A DNA stretch of 64,000 nt from Wurfbainia villosa (Eukaryota; Streptophyta; Magnoliopsida; Zingiberales; Zingiberaceae), in assembly GCA_025175895.1 (NCBI GenBank), contig CM045990.1, positions 42,590,658 to 42,654,657 of the forward strand, given 5' to 3'. Made by a program: the position numbers and the translations under genes. A model generated the notes under the pieces. It saw only the letters and a program-made list of their open reading frames with translations, was not told the DNA's origin and did no database searches. Positions 1-12,226 of the stretch are shown piece by piece; the stretch's first letter is position 1; each line of letters starts with the position of its first letter.

Positions 1-199
1 TCCTTTAAAATCTAAGGCACAAGCTCTGAGCATGTCCTCCAAAATCGGATTCACTCTTTCTGTTTGCCCATCTGTCTGAGGATGAAATGCAGTGCTGAAT
101 CGTAGCTTAGTGTCGAGGGCTTTCTGAACACACTCCCAGAAGTGTGAAGTGAAGCAACTGTCTCTATCCGAGATAATGATCTTAGGTACTCCATGCAGT
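1..199 (-). pseudogene. H integrase catalytic core, C-terminal half
   Basis: The minus strand encodes a readable integrase segment with the motifs IISDRDSCFTSHFWE and HPQTDGQTERVN, typical of gypsy integrase. The first holds the second catalytic Asp and the second holds the catalytic Glu of the D-D-E triad. The segment continues the integrase that breaks off at 8724, the break being element K. The gene runs off the left edge. Confidence 0.85.
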
Positions 200-204
200 C
201 TAAT

Positions 205-1244
205 TGTTGGATCGATTTGAGCGCTAGAGGGGGGGTGAATAGCGCTAAGAAAAAACTTTTCGTAATCGTTCGAATTGGCACGAGTAAACGCAGCGGAAAG
301 ATAGCAATAAATAAATAAAAACACGAGGGGTTTTTACTTGGTTCGTAGCCTACGGCTACTACTCCAAGGCCCTAATGGTCCTTGACCACGCACGGAGGGC
401 AAATATTAAACGAACTCCTTCTCGATAGAGATAGGAGTTAAGCGAATACAAAAACTCAATAAAGATTCAAGGTAGAGGGACACTCCCCCTCTCCTTGATA
501 TGATTTAAAGCTTGAAAATAAAGACAACTTATACAAAATTAAAGATTATACCGACGACTTCAAGGATTGGAGGTTGAAGCTTTAGTCGTCGTCTCAGCCG
601 TCACGTAGGGATGTCGAGAGTCGGAGCGTATCGAAGCACTTGGAAGCTTTTGAATTGATGAAAAACCCTAGGTTTGGCCCTCCTTTATAGCCTTTAAGCC
701 CTCAACGAATGGGTCTTCAACCAATCACAAATGGGCACAAAACTCCTTGAAAAATGGTGATAAAGCTTGACTCCTCGAGGTGATTTTTGACCACCGGTTG
801 AATCGGCGGTTGAGCCGGAATCGCCGGTTGAAGCTGGCGGTTGACTAAAAAGGAGTTTAGCTCAAAATACAAGTGAATTCGACGGCCACTTGCCGTCCGA
901 TCTCAACATAGACCTTCCATAGGAAGTCTTGGGTTGATCGTCGCCTGAGGACGCGTCCGTACAAAGGACACGACCTCACTTACGCTTGCACACACGAGCT
1001 TACCTCGATACTTACTTGTCGCTTTTGCTTCCGGCCTTCCACTCGATTCCTTCGGCTCCCTCCGAAGTAACTCGAGTGTCGCCCGACCACCGCGGCTTCC
1101 TCCGGGTGTCGCTAGGCTTCAGCTCCAGCATTGAGACTTTTCTGCACACTTGATTTAGCTCGTGAGATAACAATATAAGCTTAACTTTGTATCGTTTGCT
1201 ATAATCAAAACATAGGTTCGACTTAGGTGCCCACTGCACCAACA
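205..1244 (-). repeat. K 3' LTR
   Basis: This 1040 bp LTR is a near copy of 7664-8718. The junction with the internal region is marked by the PPT at 1245. A CTATAAA TATA-like box (minus) lies at 683-689. The end motif CTATTCACCCCC..CTAGC (minus, about 223-243) is shared with B, C, F and E. Differences from the 5' LTR include many 1-3 base indels. Confidence 0.92.
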
Positions 1245-1258
1245 ATCTCCCCCTTTTT
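1245..1258 (-). other. K polypurine tract
   Basis: Minus-strand AAAAAGGGGGAGAT directly precedes the 3' LTR. It is the RNase H-resistant primer for plus-strand DNA synthesis. The same 14-mer precedes the 3' LTRs of B, C and E, and a one-base variant precedes that of F. Confidence 0.92.
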
Positions 1259-2127
1259 GATTTATGGCAAACCCACATACAAAGTTAAGCAAGCATGAAG
1301 AATAATAATGTGCATGAGAGAGAAAAAAAATAAAGATTAAGTTGGAGTAGTAAAGATTTTCTTCAAGTACTCCCCCTTGAGGAAACCTCCCCCTTGACCG
1401 AGGGTGAGTCTTTGAAGAAAGACCTTAATCCTCCCCCTTGAGGGTTGCTTTAAGTAATTAACATTACTTAAAATTAGCTTTAGTAAAACGTTTTAAAATT
1501 AGCTTTAGTAAAACGTTTTAGTTAAGCCCTTTCTCCCCCTTAAGTAAAACACTAACGACATAAATAAGTTAAGAATTATCTTAACTTGGCCTTTTGTCAA
1601 AAGTTAAATAAGTTCTCAAAACCTAAAGTTAACTTTTGGTTTAAACATGAAGTAAGAGTTAAGTTATCAAAAAATTTGACCCCTTAACTTTGGCCTTTTT
1701 CTCCCCCTTTTGTCGTATATCGAAAAGAGTAAGGGGTGTGTGGAAATCAAAATAATTGCTAAATTTAAAGTCCAAGCATGTTCCACATTTTTTATTAAAA
1801 TAGTATATTGAAAATAAGCTCATCTATGAAATGTTAGACTCATATTTGGCTTGATTGATATGAAGGATCAACCAGTCCTGGTCAGAGTCGGTTAGTATGT
1901 ATGATTATACTCCATGGTTCATAGCGATGCACTAGCTCTACATCTGGAACCAGGAGTAAGGTCCTAACATCTCACGCCCATCTACGTGGCTAAGTACACA
2001 AACACATTAGTCCTATGTGTTGTGAGATGTATTGGCTCCTTAAATCTATAGGTGCATGATATCTAAGGTATGACCTATGCTAGTTTCATGAAAAAGTAAG
2101 AAATAGTAGTAATATAATTTGCAAAAC
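1259..2127 (-). other. K 3' untranslated region with repeated PPT-like runs
   Basis: No coding sequence was recognised here. On the minus strand the region carries further purine runs of AAGGGGGAG type (near 1370, 1388, 1430, 1532 and 1700). Such multiplied PPTs are known from Sireviruses. A short tandem duplication, ttagctttagtaaaacgtttt, occurs around 1478-1520. Confidence 0.7.
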
Positions 2128-2626
2128 CTATTCTATTACGCACATGCCTAATTTTCGTCTCAAGAGACTAAATTCGGCTTCGGGTAGTGGTTTAGTAAAT
2201 ATGTCTGCTAGGTTAGACTTCGAGTCAACATATTCGAGTTGTATGGAGCCGTTGGCTACATGTTCTCGAATGAAATGGTGTTTTACCTCTATATGCTTTG
2301 TTCTTGAATGGCATATAGGGTTCTTAGTTAGATTTATCGAACTTATGTTGTCTACAAAAATTTTAGTTTTGGTGAAGTCCAACCTAAAGTCTCGGAGAGT
2401 GTGCTTCATCCAAAGAAGCTGAGTTACACACTCACCCATCGCAAGCGTATTCGGCCGGTGGTAGATAAGGCAACACAATGTTGCTTCCCTCGCACCAACT
2501 CACTAGACTTGGAGCCGAGTAGTTGACAACAACCACTCGTGCTCTTTCTATCGAGTTTACTACCGGCATAATAATCGAATCGGAGTAGCCGATTAGTTCG
2601 AACTCCGTAGATCTAGGGTGTACCAA
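2128..2626 (-). pseudogene. K RNase H domain
   Basis: Two overlapping frames (2626-2432, then 2478-2128) together give copia RNase H. Recognisable parts are FELIGYSDS at the first catalytic Asp, IFVDNISSINLTKNP, HHFIREHVANG and the terminal DIFTKPLPEAEF box. One frameshift near 2450 joins them. The domain degrades the RNA strand during reverse transcription. It follows the RT piece without a gap. Confidence 0.85.
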
Positions 2627-2692
2627 ATACCAGCGTTAAGTGTACCCTTAAGATATCTAAGGATACGCTTAACTAGGGTTAGGTGAGACTCC

Positions 2693-3846
2693 TTAGCAGT
2701 TTGAAACACAGGCGCACATACTTACTCGAATAGGATGTGGGTCGACTATGCTTAAGTATAGGAGACTTCCTATCGCGCTCCTATAGTACTTTAAGTCAAT
2801 GGACTTACTTTCTAGGTCTTCTCCTATGTTAACATTAATCGCCATTGGGGTGTTTATTATCTTAGCATCTTGCATTCCAAATCTTTTAATTAACTCCTTA
2901 GTGTATTTTTGTTGATATAGGTATATACCATCCTTAGTTTGTTTAATTTGTAGACCTAAAAAGAAACTTAACTCGCCTACTAAGTTCATTTCAAACTCAC
3001 TTTCCATGAGTGAAACGAACTCGTTTAGTAAGGCTGAGTTAGAGGTTCCAAAAATTATATCGTCTACGTAAATTTGAGCTATGAATATTTCTTTACCTAA
3101 GGTTTTTACGAAGAGAGTTGGGTCAACTAAGCCTTGGTTAAACCCTTTTGACTTGAGATGGATTGAAAGTCTCTCGTACCAAGCTCGAGGAGCTTGTTTA
3201 AGTCCATAGAGAGCTTTCTTAAGTTTTAGAACATGGTCGGGTTTATCTAGATTTCGAATCCGGGGGGTTGGTTAACATAAACTTCTTCTTTAATGTATCC
3301 ATTTAGGAATGCCGACTTAACATCCATTTGAAATAGCTTAAATCCTCGATGTGCGGCATAAGCTAGCAACATTCGAATGGATTCGAGTCTAGCTACTGGG
3401 GCATAGGTTTCGTCATAATCTAAGCCTTCGACTTGACTGAACCCTTTGGCGACTAACCTAGCCTTGTTTCTAACTACTTCACCTTTATCATCAAGCTTAT
3501 TTCTAAACACCCACCTTGTTCCAATTGTCGTTTTGTCTTTAGGTGGTGGTACTAATTCCCACACTTCATTCCTAGTAAATTGAGCTAGCTCTTCTTGCAT
3601 TGCAATAATCCAATCGGGATCAAGAAGAGCTTGTTCAATTGATTTGGGTTCTATCTTTGAAATTAAGGAAATTTGACTAAGGTTCCTATAGGATGCTCTA
3701 GTTCGAACTCCTAGATTAGGATCTCCTATCACTTGATCGATAGGGTGGTTAGTCTGAATCCTAGATTGGGTTGGGTTTGTGTCACCTAATGCTTGATCAA
3801 TGGGGTGACTTGGTTGAACACTAGTTTGACTCGGATCACTTGTCAC
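2693..3846 (-). pseudogene. K reverse transcriptase (RVT_2 type)
   Basis: The RT starts with the copia hallmark WIIAMQEELAQF..VWELVPPP and ARLVAKGFSQVEGLDYDETY, then FQMDVKSAFLNGYI, which holds a catalytic Asp. A frameshift near 3246 moves on to the YVDD active-site codons at 3059-3070, and then to the FFLGLQIKQ and TPMA segments, ending in the next frame break near 2693. Catalytic Asp residues are retained but the frame is broken at least twice. Confidence 0.88.
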
Positions 3847-4082
3847 TTGGTCGACAAGAGAAGTTGGTTGATGTGGATTAGACTCGATCTCAGGGTCAGA
3901 GTTAGGTCTAGTATGAGTAGGCTCGCTAATTGGGGTTGTCGGGGGTTTTGTAGGTTCGTGTCCTTCATCAAATACTACATTGATAGTCTCCTCGACTCTA
4001 AGGGTATCGTGGTTATATACTCTATAAGCTCGGCTTGTAGTCGAGTATCCTAGAAATATTCGAGTAGTTTTGGATGTAAATT

Positions 4083-4760
4083 TCCTAGGTAATCCTTAGT
4101 GTTTAGAATATGTACCTTACACCCAAATACCTAAAGTACTTGATGTTAGGTATTTTATCGTGATAAATCTCATACGAGGTCTTAAGGTGCCTCTTTACCA
4201 TAAGGATCCTATTCTGACATAGCAAGTGCGCAAGCCTCCGCCCAAAACCTATCGGGTAGGTTATATTCGTTTAACATGGTCCTAGCGGCTTCTTGTAGAG
4301 TTCGGTTTTCCGCTCCACTAGGCCATTTTGTTGAGGGTCCTAGGCAAGAGAATTCATGGTGGTATCCGCTTAGGTTACGTGTCGTGAACCTTGATTTTCG
4401 AATTCACCACCATGATCGCTTCTAAGTCTTTTAACCTTAAGGTCTTTTGATTCTCGATTAATTTGAATAGATTGATTAATTGATCTAGGTATCATTTTTA
4501 TGTTTGATGAACCTAACCTGTAAACTCGAGTAGTCGCCAATTATGACTAAGCAATATTGACTTTTATTGAGTGACTTGGCTCCATGTGAATCGAATAGAT
4601 CCATATGCGTGAGCTCAAGTACACTTGAGGTCTGCTCTGGTTAGTTAACTTGTGTTGTGTCCTAGGTTGTTTTCCTTGTTGACAAGCATTACAGATTTTA
4701 TTAACCAAGTTGTTGAGGTTGGGTAAACCTCGACTAGCCACTCGACTCATCTTGTGGACG
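4083..4760 (-). pseudogene. K integrase remnant
   Basis: A GAG-pre-integrase segment with KICNACQQGKQ (zinc-binding Cys pair) at 4750-4547 is followed by scattered frames. These hold RLRSDHGGEFEN (second catalytic Asp, about 4400-4440) and PQQNGLVERK (catalytic Glu, about 4300). Heavy frameshifting prevents any continuous protein. Confidence 0.75.
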
Positions 4761-5089
4761 AGTCTTGCGAGTGACCGAGTCGTGCCACATAAACCATGAT
4801 TCCTCTTCCCGTGTCATAAGACATTTGGCCGAGGATTTGATTAAGTTCATTGTATAAATGTTATTTGTCCTAGTTCCTTTGAGTATTGTTTTAGCTTTTC
4901 ATTTGTTTTAATTACACATTCATTTTCTAAAAATACGACCTTATAGTTATTGTCACACAATTGGCTTACGCTAAGCAAGTTATATTCAAAATTCTCTACA
5001 AGTAATACATTTTAATAACAAAATTCGAGTTAAGCTCGATATCACGATCCGATGATTTTGAGCTTGCGCTATTCCCAAAGGCTACCGAT

Positions 5090-5170
5090 CCTTGTCGCTT
5101 GAATCAAGCTTTGTGAATTTGAGTTGATCCCCGGTCATGTGCTCGAGCAACCATCGCCCAACATCCATTG
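5090..5170 (-). pseudogene. K protease remnant
   Basis: A short frame reads LEHMTGDQLKFTKLDSS. This matches the segment just after the catalytic DSG of Sirevirus-type proteases (compare DSGCSTHMTGD in E at about 60730). The DSG itself is no longer in frame. Only this island of the protease can be recognised. Confidence 0.55.
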
Positions 5171-5328
5171 ATCCTACACACAAGGTGGTTGGATTGGATG
5201 TTAGATTTTTATTTTAAAATTGGTTGTAAGTTGTTAAACCTAGGTCATCTCACCCGAGTCTATATGATCAAGCATGTTATACTTATGTGTTTTTGTGAGA
5301 TGACTCCCAATTAAATTTATTAAGTGGA

Positions 5329-5545
5329 TTTAGGTTTAAGTGATTTTATGTTGAGATGATTTTCAATTAAATTGATTACGTGGATTTAGGTTCAAGTAAT
5401 TAGGATTTAGGTTCAAGTAATTTTATATTGAGATGATTTTCAATTAAGTTGATTAAGTGGATTTAGGTTCAAGTAATTTTATGTTGAGATGATTTTCAAT
5501 TAAGTTTGATTAAGTGGATTTAGGTTCAAGTAATTAGGATTTAAC
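5329..5545 (-). repeat. 56-bp tandem repeat in the K gag-pol spacer
   Basis: About 3.5 copies of a ~56 bp AT-rich unit are present, recognisable by gtggatttaggttcaagtaa followed by gagatgattttcaatt. The array lies in the noncoding stretch between the end of gag (5876) and the protease remnant, which shows no other feature. Element B has the spacer sequence adjacent to it but not the array. Confidence 0.8.
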
Positions 5546-5875
5546 CCAAGGCTTGTCAAGTTTACCTTTTCAAGATCATGGCTTCAGTCGTGGCGAGGCA
5601 GGGGTCCTTCTTTTATCGGATCATCGACCACTTCCTTAGACAAAGCCATGTTCAAGAAAATGATGACTTGACTCACCTAAGACTATTTCCTAGTCTAACT
5701 AGTTATTTTTGAAAAGAGGCTCCCCGAGGCTCAATCTTTTCGAAGGATTTTTTAGTTGGTTATTTGTGTATTCCAAGTGAGTTAAAAAAAACAAAAAAAA
5801 ACTAAGCATGCAATTTCTAAGTTAAAGCACAAACATGTTTTGTACTGGCTCCCTAGACAGTTGAATCGGTTCGGT

Positions 5876-7449
5876 CTATCCACATAGTGGATTTGGTCCT
5901 TGGGAACCCAAAGACGAGTTAGATCCTAGAGTTGAAATCAAAGTGGTCTTAGGGACCCATGCTTGGACACATTTTTTATGTCTACTTACGATTGACATAT
6001 ACGACTTATTGGTCGTGTTTGAGCTAAACCCTAGTCCGGCCTTGTTGTACACGGCCCTTTGCGATCCAAGTAGGAGGTCAAGTCCTTTGGATCCCAAAGT
6101 AAACCTTTCCAACGTATTCCTAAGATCTTCGACTTGACTTTTCAAGAGTGAGTTCTCAACTTCGAGTTTTTCAACCCGAGTTGAGTCCTTCTCTTGAACT
6201 CGACTAGTCGAAGAGGTTAGGGAGACCTCGTGTTTGAGGAGTTTAACTTCCTCAACCAGGGTCTCGACCTTGGACTTGGACTTAGCTAACTTCCTAGACA
6301 AAAACCTAACCGTATTATGTAAAGTATTAAATAAAGTACGACTCACCTTAAGGGTATCTTTTGAACCGGATGCGTATCCGTGGCTTGACTTGAAGGTTGC
6401 TTCGTAGTCCGAATCATCCTCCGGTTCTGACTCAAGTTCGGGTTCGGTCTCCGTGTCTGACTCAATTGATTTCGCCATGAAGACGTGGTCTTCGTCTTCT
6501 TCGGATGACGCTTCTTCCCATGTCGCGTTGAGGGCCTTCTTGTGCTTAGGTCCTTGGTGGTTGAGCTTGGGGCACTCGGACTTGATATGTCCAAACCTGT
6601 TACACTCATAACACCTAATATTAGAACTTTTAGGTTTACCTTGGTTGGGTCGAGTCGTGGTTCGCTTCGTCCCTTGGCTATTCTTCGAGCTAGGTTCATT
6701 AGTTCGTGATCAATTCGAGTCAACTTCTTCTTCGGACTCGTCTTCCTCCTCATTTGGTGGTGGCTTGCTTGCAATTTTCTTCTTCTTTGATCCTGCAAAT
6801 AAAGCTATACCCCTCTCGGGTTCCGAGTTGGATTGTTCATGTAATTCGAAATCGGAAAAGAGTTCATCTAACCTAATTTTAGAAAGATCCTTGGAGACCT
6901 TGTAGGCATCGACCATGGATGCCCACAAGGTAGTCCTCGGAAAAGAGTTTAGAACATACCTTATAAGGTCGCGGTTTTCGACCTTTGCCCGATGCGTGTA
7001 AGTTGTTGACGATGTCACGGACACGGGCGTGGAGTTGCCGCGGATTCGTGTTCCTGCATTTTTAGTGTGTACAATTTATTGAATAACAAATCATGCTTAC
7101 ATACCTTGGCTTGATCCGATCCTTCGTGTAACTCGATTAGTTTAGTCCAAAGATCCTTTGCGCTTATGAAGGGGCCGACGCGATTTAACTCCTCCTTGGA
7201 TAGGCCGCATTGGAGGATTTGTGTTGCCTTGGCGTCGGCTTCGACTTGTCGTTTTGTTGGAACGGTCCATTGATCATAATCCAAGGAGTCACCCACTTCA
7301 TTAGTCGGAAGTGTGAAACCCGTTTGGATTATGATCCACATCTCGAGTTGGGTTTTGAGAAAGCATTCCATCCGACCCTTCCAATAACGGAAGTCATCTC
7401 CGTTATAAAACGGAGGTCGGACGGTGCTAAAACCCTCGAGATGGGCCAT
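5876..7449 (-). pseudogene. gag: K gag polyprotein, frameshifted
   Basis: The ATG at 7449 starts MAHLEGFSTVRPPFYNGDD, the N-terminus of Sirevirus-like gag. It continues in other frames at 7024 (retrotransposon capsid core: FPRTTLWASMVDAYKVSKD) and around 6610 (zinc knuckle CYECNRFGHIKSEC, codons 6613-6572). The last piece (6478-5876) is an acidic stretch and a coiled coil. Gag forms the virus-like particle and the knuckle binds the RNA. At least three frameshifts are present. It is homologous along its length to B gag at 31566. Confidence 0.88.
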
Positions 7450-7647
7450 TGAAACAAAAAGACAAAAAGAGACGAAGACCGAAAAGCTAGCAAAGACAAA
7501 AACTCAAAAACAAGTACCAAGACTCGCGGCCTTGGATTAGTAAAAAGGGAGAGAATTTAACAAACAAAATAAATAGAAATAAACAGAATTAAAAGAAAAT
7601 AAATCTGTAAAAAGCTAGATTGGTGGTTTCACCAAATCTTAGCAACC

Positions 7648-7663
7648 CCTACTCGATACCAAT
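7648..7663 (-). other. K primer-binding site
   Basis: Minus-strand ATTGGTATCGAG directly follows the 5' LTR. It equals the initiator-Met tRNA complement TGGTATCAGAG except for one missing A. Element E shows the same one-base loss. Confidence 0.8.
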
Positions 7664-8718
7664 TGTTGGATCGATTTGAGCGCTAGAGGGGGTGAATAGC
7701 GCTAAGAAAAACTTTTCGTAATCGTCAATTGGCACGAGTAAACGAGCGGAAAGATAGCAATAAATAAATAAAAACACGAGGGGTTTTTACTTGGTTCAGA
7801 GCCTACGGCTACTACTCCAAGGCCCTAATGGTCCTTGACCACGACGAGGGCAATATTAAACGAACTCCTTCTCAGAGATAGAAGTTGCAATACAAAACTC
7901 AATAAAGATTCAAGGTAGAGGACACTCCCTCTCCTTGATATGATTTAAAGCTTGAAAATAAAGACAACTTATACAAAATTAAAGATTATACCGAACTTCA
8001 AGGATTGGAGGTTGAAGCTTTAGTCGTCGTCTAGCGCTCGTCAGTAGGGATGTCGGAGAGCCTGAGTCGGAAGCACTTGGAAGCTTTTGAATTGATGAAA
8101 AACCCTAGGTTTGGCCCTCCTTTTATAGCCTTTAAGCCCCTCAACGAATGGGTCTTCAACCAATCACAAATGGGCACAAAACTCCTTGAAAAATGGTGAT
8201 AAAGCTTGACTCCTCGAGGCTGATTTTTGACCACCGGTTGAACTGGCCGGTTGAACTGGCCGGTTGAACTGCCGCCGGTTGAACTGGCCGGTTGAACTGG
8301 CAGCCACAATTTTTGACTAAAAAAGGAGTTTAGCTCAAAATACAAGTGAATTCGACGGCCACTTGCCGTCCGATCTCAACATAGACCTTCCATAGGAAGT
8401 CTTGGGTTGGATCGTCGCCTAAGGACGTCCCCGTACAAAGGACACGACCTCACTTACGCTTGCACACACGAGCTTACCTCGATACTTACTTGTCGCTTTT
8501 GCTTCCGGCCTTCCACTCGATTCCTTCGGCTCCCTCCGAAGTAACTCGAGTGTCGCCCGACCACCGCGGCTTCCTCCGGGTGTCGCTAGGCTTCAGCTCC
8601 AGCATTGAGACTTTTCTGCACACTTGATTTAGCTCGTGAGATAACAATATAAGCTTAACTTTGTATCGTTTGCTATAATCAAAACATAGGTTCGACTTAG
8701 GTGCCCACTGCACCAACA
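7664..8718 (-). repeat. K 5' LTR
   Basis: This 1055 bp LTR carries the promoter of K. A CTATAAAA TATA box (minus) lies at 8121-8128. Upstream of it are repeated GGCCGGTTGAACT units (about 8231-8305) that are shorter in the 3' LTR. Target duplication CTAAT follows at 8719-8723. Confidence 0.92.
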
Positions 8719-8723
8719 CTAAT

Positions 8724-9487
8724 CACTTCCTTGACGTACAACTAGGCTAACTGCTCCATGGAATATGATATTTTGATAGGCATGAAGTGAGCAGACTTTG
8801 TCAATCTATTGACAACTACCCAAATAGAATCGTAGCCATTAGTTGTTTTGGGTAGTCCTACTATGAAATCCATGGCTATTTCCTCCCACTTCCATTCTGG
8901 AATCTGGATAGGCTATAGAACTCCTCCTGGTCTCTGGTGTTCTGCTTTCACTCTCTGACATGTCAGACAAATGCTAACATACTTAGCCATGTCCCTCTTC
9001 ATACCAAACCACCAGAATTTCCCTTTCATATATTGATACATCTTGGTGGATCCAGGATGCATCGAATATGGGGTCTCATGAGCTTCTTCTAGGATCTTCT
9101 TTCTTAAGTCTGGGTCATTGGGGATACATAGGCGTTCACCCAAATATAATACCCCACTATCAGAGACATGGAATCCTTCATCCTTCCCTTCTTGGATCTC
9201 TTGCTTGATCCTTTGGATGCTAGGATCTTTATTCTGTCTCGCTAATATATCCTCAAACAGTGTAGGTACTATGGTCAAGGCGGAGAGCTGTCTAGAAATG
9301 ATCTCAACTCTAAAATTCATTATCTCTTTCTCCAGTGGTTGGGATAGCATTGCTAGGGACATCAAAGTGGCGCATGATTTTCTACTCAGTGTGTCTGCTA
9401 CTTTGTTTGCCTTTCCAGGATGGTAGTGGATTTCATAGTCATAGTCCTTTACTAGCTCAAGCCATCTGCACTGTCGCATATTCAAAT
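8724..9487 (-). pseudogene. H RNase H end, integrase zinc domain and start of integrase core
   Basis: The main frame (9485-8913) begins with the end of RNase H (YHPGKANKVADTLSRKS). It then enters the integrase HHCC zinc domain, with HETPYSMHPG and CLTCQRVKAEHQRPGG. Past a stop it continues as WEEIAMDFIVGLPK, whose Asp (codon 8868-8870) is the first catalytic residue. The sequence breaks at 8724 where K was inserted and resumes at 199. Confidence 0.87.
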
Positions 9488-9515
9488 CCTTCTGAGTGAA
9501 GAAATAATTCAGACT

Positions 9516-10640
9516 CTAGTGATCTGTGTAAATCTTGCATTGGACTCCATATAAGTAATGTCTCCAAACTTTCAGAGCAAAGGCCACTGCTGCCAACTCA
9601 AGGTCATGAGTGGGGTAATTCTTTTCGTAGTCCTTGAGTTGTCTAGATGCATAAGCAATGACTTTACCCTTCTGCATAAGTACTGCTCCGAGTCCCATCT
9701 TGGATGCATCACTATACAGGTCAAATCCCTCATTACTTTCTGGAAGGGTAAGCACTGGAGTACTTGTGAGTCTCCTATTTAATTCAAGTAAGCTCTTTTC
9801 ACAATCTTCGGTCCATTCAAACTTCTTGTTCTTTCTGGTAAGAACCGTCAACGGTGAAGCTATCCTTGAGAAGTTTTCCACAAACCTTCGATAGTACCCT
9901 GCTAATCCGAGGAAACTTCTGACTTAACTGGCATTCTTTGGTTGACCCCAATTACTGACTGCTTCTATCTTTGTCGGGTCTACTATAACTCCCTCTTTTG
10001 AAATAACATGACCCAGAAACGATATTCGATCAAGCCAAAACTCACACTTTGAGAACTTTGCATGTAATTATCTTTGTTGAAGGGTCCGCAAGACTGTCTT
10101 CAAGTGTTCGACATGTTCTTCCTGGGTTCTTGAGTAGATAAGGATGTTGTCAATGAAAACGACCACAAACTTGTCAAGGTACTCCTTAAATATCCGATTC
10201 ATCAAGTCCATAAACATAGCGGGTGCATTTGTCACTCCAAAGGGCATGACCACGAACTCATAGTGTCCATACCTCGTTCGAAAGGTTGTTTTCGATATAT
10301 CATCCTCTTTAACTCTTACTTGATGATAACATAAATGCAAGTCAATCTTGGAGAAGACTGTGGCTCCCCTCAATTGATCAAATAAATCCTTTATCCTTGG
10401 TAAAGGATATCTGTTCTTGATCGTCACTTGATTCAAGGTTCGGTAGTCTATGCACATCCTCATAGACCCATCTTTCTTGTTCACGAACAACACTAGAGCT
10501 CCCCATGGGGAATGACTAGGGCGGATGAATCCCTTGTCTAATAACTCCCGTAATTATTCCTGAAGCTCTTTCAATTCAGCTGGAGCCATATGATAGGGTG
10601 CTTTTGAGATTGGGTTGGTACCAGGAATAAGTTCAATCTC
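9516..10640 (-). pseudogene. H reverse transcriptase and RNase H
   Basis: RT (from about 10640) contains DYRTLNQVTIKNRYPLPRI, FSKIDLHLCYHQ, FVVMPFGVTNAPAMF and the active-site box VVFIDNILIYS. FIDN replaces the usual FIDD, with the Asn codon at 10146-10148, so a metal-binding Asp is lost. The connection and RNase H (9881-9516) show ENFSRIASPLTVLTRK, FDLYSDASKMGLGAVL and HDLELAAVAFALKVWRHYL. Stops fall near 10558, 10066, 9930 and 9518. Confidence 0.88.
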
Positions 10641-10742
10641 AAACTCAACTTCCCTTCTAGGTGCTAGTCCTGGTAGCTCGTCAGGAAATACTTTCGGGTA
10701 GTCACATACGATTGGGACTTCTTCCAGCTTTTGGCTTCTTTC

Positions 10743-11180
10743 TTACTTAGTATCAACTATATGTGCTAAATACCCAGTGCATCCACTAGCTAGCATCTTC
10801 CGAGCTTCCATGGCGGACAAGAACTTCTTAGTCTTCTTCCTTGGTTCTCCAATAAACTCAAATTTGGCCTCGGTCTCGGGTTGGAATACTACCCTTCGCT
10901 TATGGCACTCAATGGAAGCACTGTACTTGCTAAGAAAGTCCATTCCAAAGATGACATCATAGTCGTGCATGTCCAGCAAGATCAAATCACTATAAAGCTC
11001 TCTGTCTGAAATTCTGACCGGCACGGCACGTAACCAGTGTGTAGATGTCATTGTTTCACCCGAAGGTAGGGTCGTTAAAAACTGAATATCTAAGATATCT
11101 AGAGTTATATCTATCTTCTTAACAAATACCATAGACATGAAAGAATGGGTTGCCCAGATGTCAAAGCGATGCAGTAGCAT
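10743..11180 (-). pseudogene. H aspartic protease domain
   Basis: The frame matches the gypsy retropepsin region: ATHSFMS, then HDYDVIFGMDFLSKYSASI. The active site before ATHSF reads FDIW where the family has a D-S/T-G triplet, so catalysis is lost. It lies between gag and RT as expected. In intact relatives this enzyme matures the polyprotein. Confidence 0.78.
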
Positions 11181-11228
11181 GCTGACTAAGGATAGGTATC
11201 TGACCTGTGACTACCGTAGAAATATTTG

Positions 11229-11930
11229 CTACCTCTTCCTTGGTGAGGGAGAAGATCCGGGCATTAAGTGTAACTGATGGGGCCTCCAATCTTCCTTGGC
11301 TGATGTGAGAACCCTCCAGTGCTCCTTGCATCTGATGTAGTTAAGCTGGTCTACCTCCATACTGAGTAGACTATGGCGGAGGTAGATTGGTCTTGGTGGG
11401 GCACTGTTTGGCGAAGTGTCCCTCGACACCACATATATAACACCCGCTCATGCCCTGGCGACAAACTCCTGGATGCTTCCTCCCACACTTAGAACATGTT
11501 GGATACGTAGGTTGCTTACTGGCTGAACCTCCCTTTGCATTATTCCATTGTTTCCTCTTGCCATTGTTGTTTCGCTTCCAGTTCGAATTACCGCTCTGAG
11601 GTTTCTCCCCCCTTGAACTTCCCTGGCTTTTGTTTTCTATCGAGGCTAGTTCTGGTGCTTGATACTATTCATGTAATGCTCCGTGATTAGCACACTACTG
11701 ACTAGCTCTTCAGTGGTCTGTGGTCTATTAATTCTACTAGCTACATTCAGAGCTATCTCCGGTCTCAACATCTTTAGCATCAACCTAACTCTTTCCTTCT
11801 CAATACTGACCAGTTCCGGACATAGGCGAGTCAACCTATTGAATCTCTTTACCGCTTTATCTACTGATAAATTCCCTTGTCAGAACTCCATGAACTCATC
11901 ATAAGATGATAAAGTGAAACCACTATAAGA
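11229..11930 (-). pseudogene. gag: H gag remnant with two zinc motifs
   Basis: The capsid part (11834-11646) reads ERVRLMLKMLRPEIALNVAS. A Cys cluster, CSKCGRKHPGVC (from 11496), is followed by the CCHC knuckle CYICGVEGHFAKQC (codons 11442-11401). Stops and frame changes separate the parts. Gypsy gag assembles the particle and the knuckle contacts RNA. Confidence 0.78.
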
Positions 11931-12000
11931 CTATTATCACTACTTTTTATCATCTTCACATACATATCTAGATATGCTCTATTACTTACTATCTATCATC

Positions 12001-12003
<3 letters not shown>

Positions 12004-12065
<62 letters not shown>
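12004..12065. repeat. (AT)n microsatellite
   Basis: About 31 AT dinucleotides occur in the untranslated leader of H, between the PBS and gag. Nothing else was recognised in the leader (11931-12226). Confidence 0.95.
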
Positions 12066-12069
<4 letters not shown>

Positions 12070-12226
12070 GCATGTTTAACTCAAAGAGAACATTCTAGGT
12101 GAACATGTTTAACTTAAAAGAAGCATTCCTTACTACTCATAAAATAAATAAAGCAGATAAATACTTGCTTACTTGGAGGCGGCAGGACTGATGCTCGATG
12201 TGTGTGTGATGGAAGGGCAGAAACAC

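Larger units (their letters stand above)
205..8718 (-). mobile_element. Element K: full-length Sirevirus-like Ty1/copia retrotransposon with degenerate gag-pol
   Basis: Two ~1.05 kb LTRs (205-1244 and 7664-8718) start TGTTGG and end CCAACA when read along +. They are flanked by the 5-bp duplication CTAAT. The minus-strand order is LTR, PBS, gag, protease, integrase, RT, RNase H, several PPT-like runs, PPT, LTR. The integrase-before-RT order is copia. The coiled-coil gag, the AAAAAGGGGGAGAT PPT and the extra PPT-like runs (1370-1440, 1532, 1700) point to the Sirevirus lineage. Every gene has frameshifts. LTRs and gag are clearly related to element B, which lacks pol. Confidence 0.93.

Noticed and set aside
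12004..12065. (AT)n tract as a MITE or origin
   Set aside because: Simple dinucleotide repeat with no terminal inverted repeats or target duplication.
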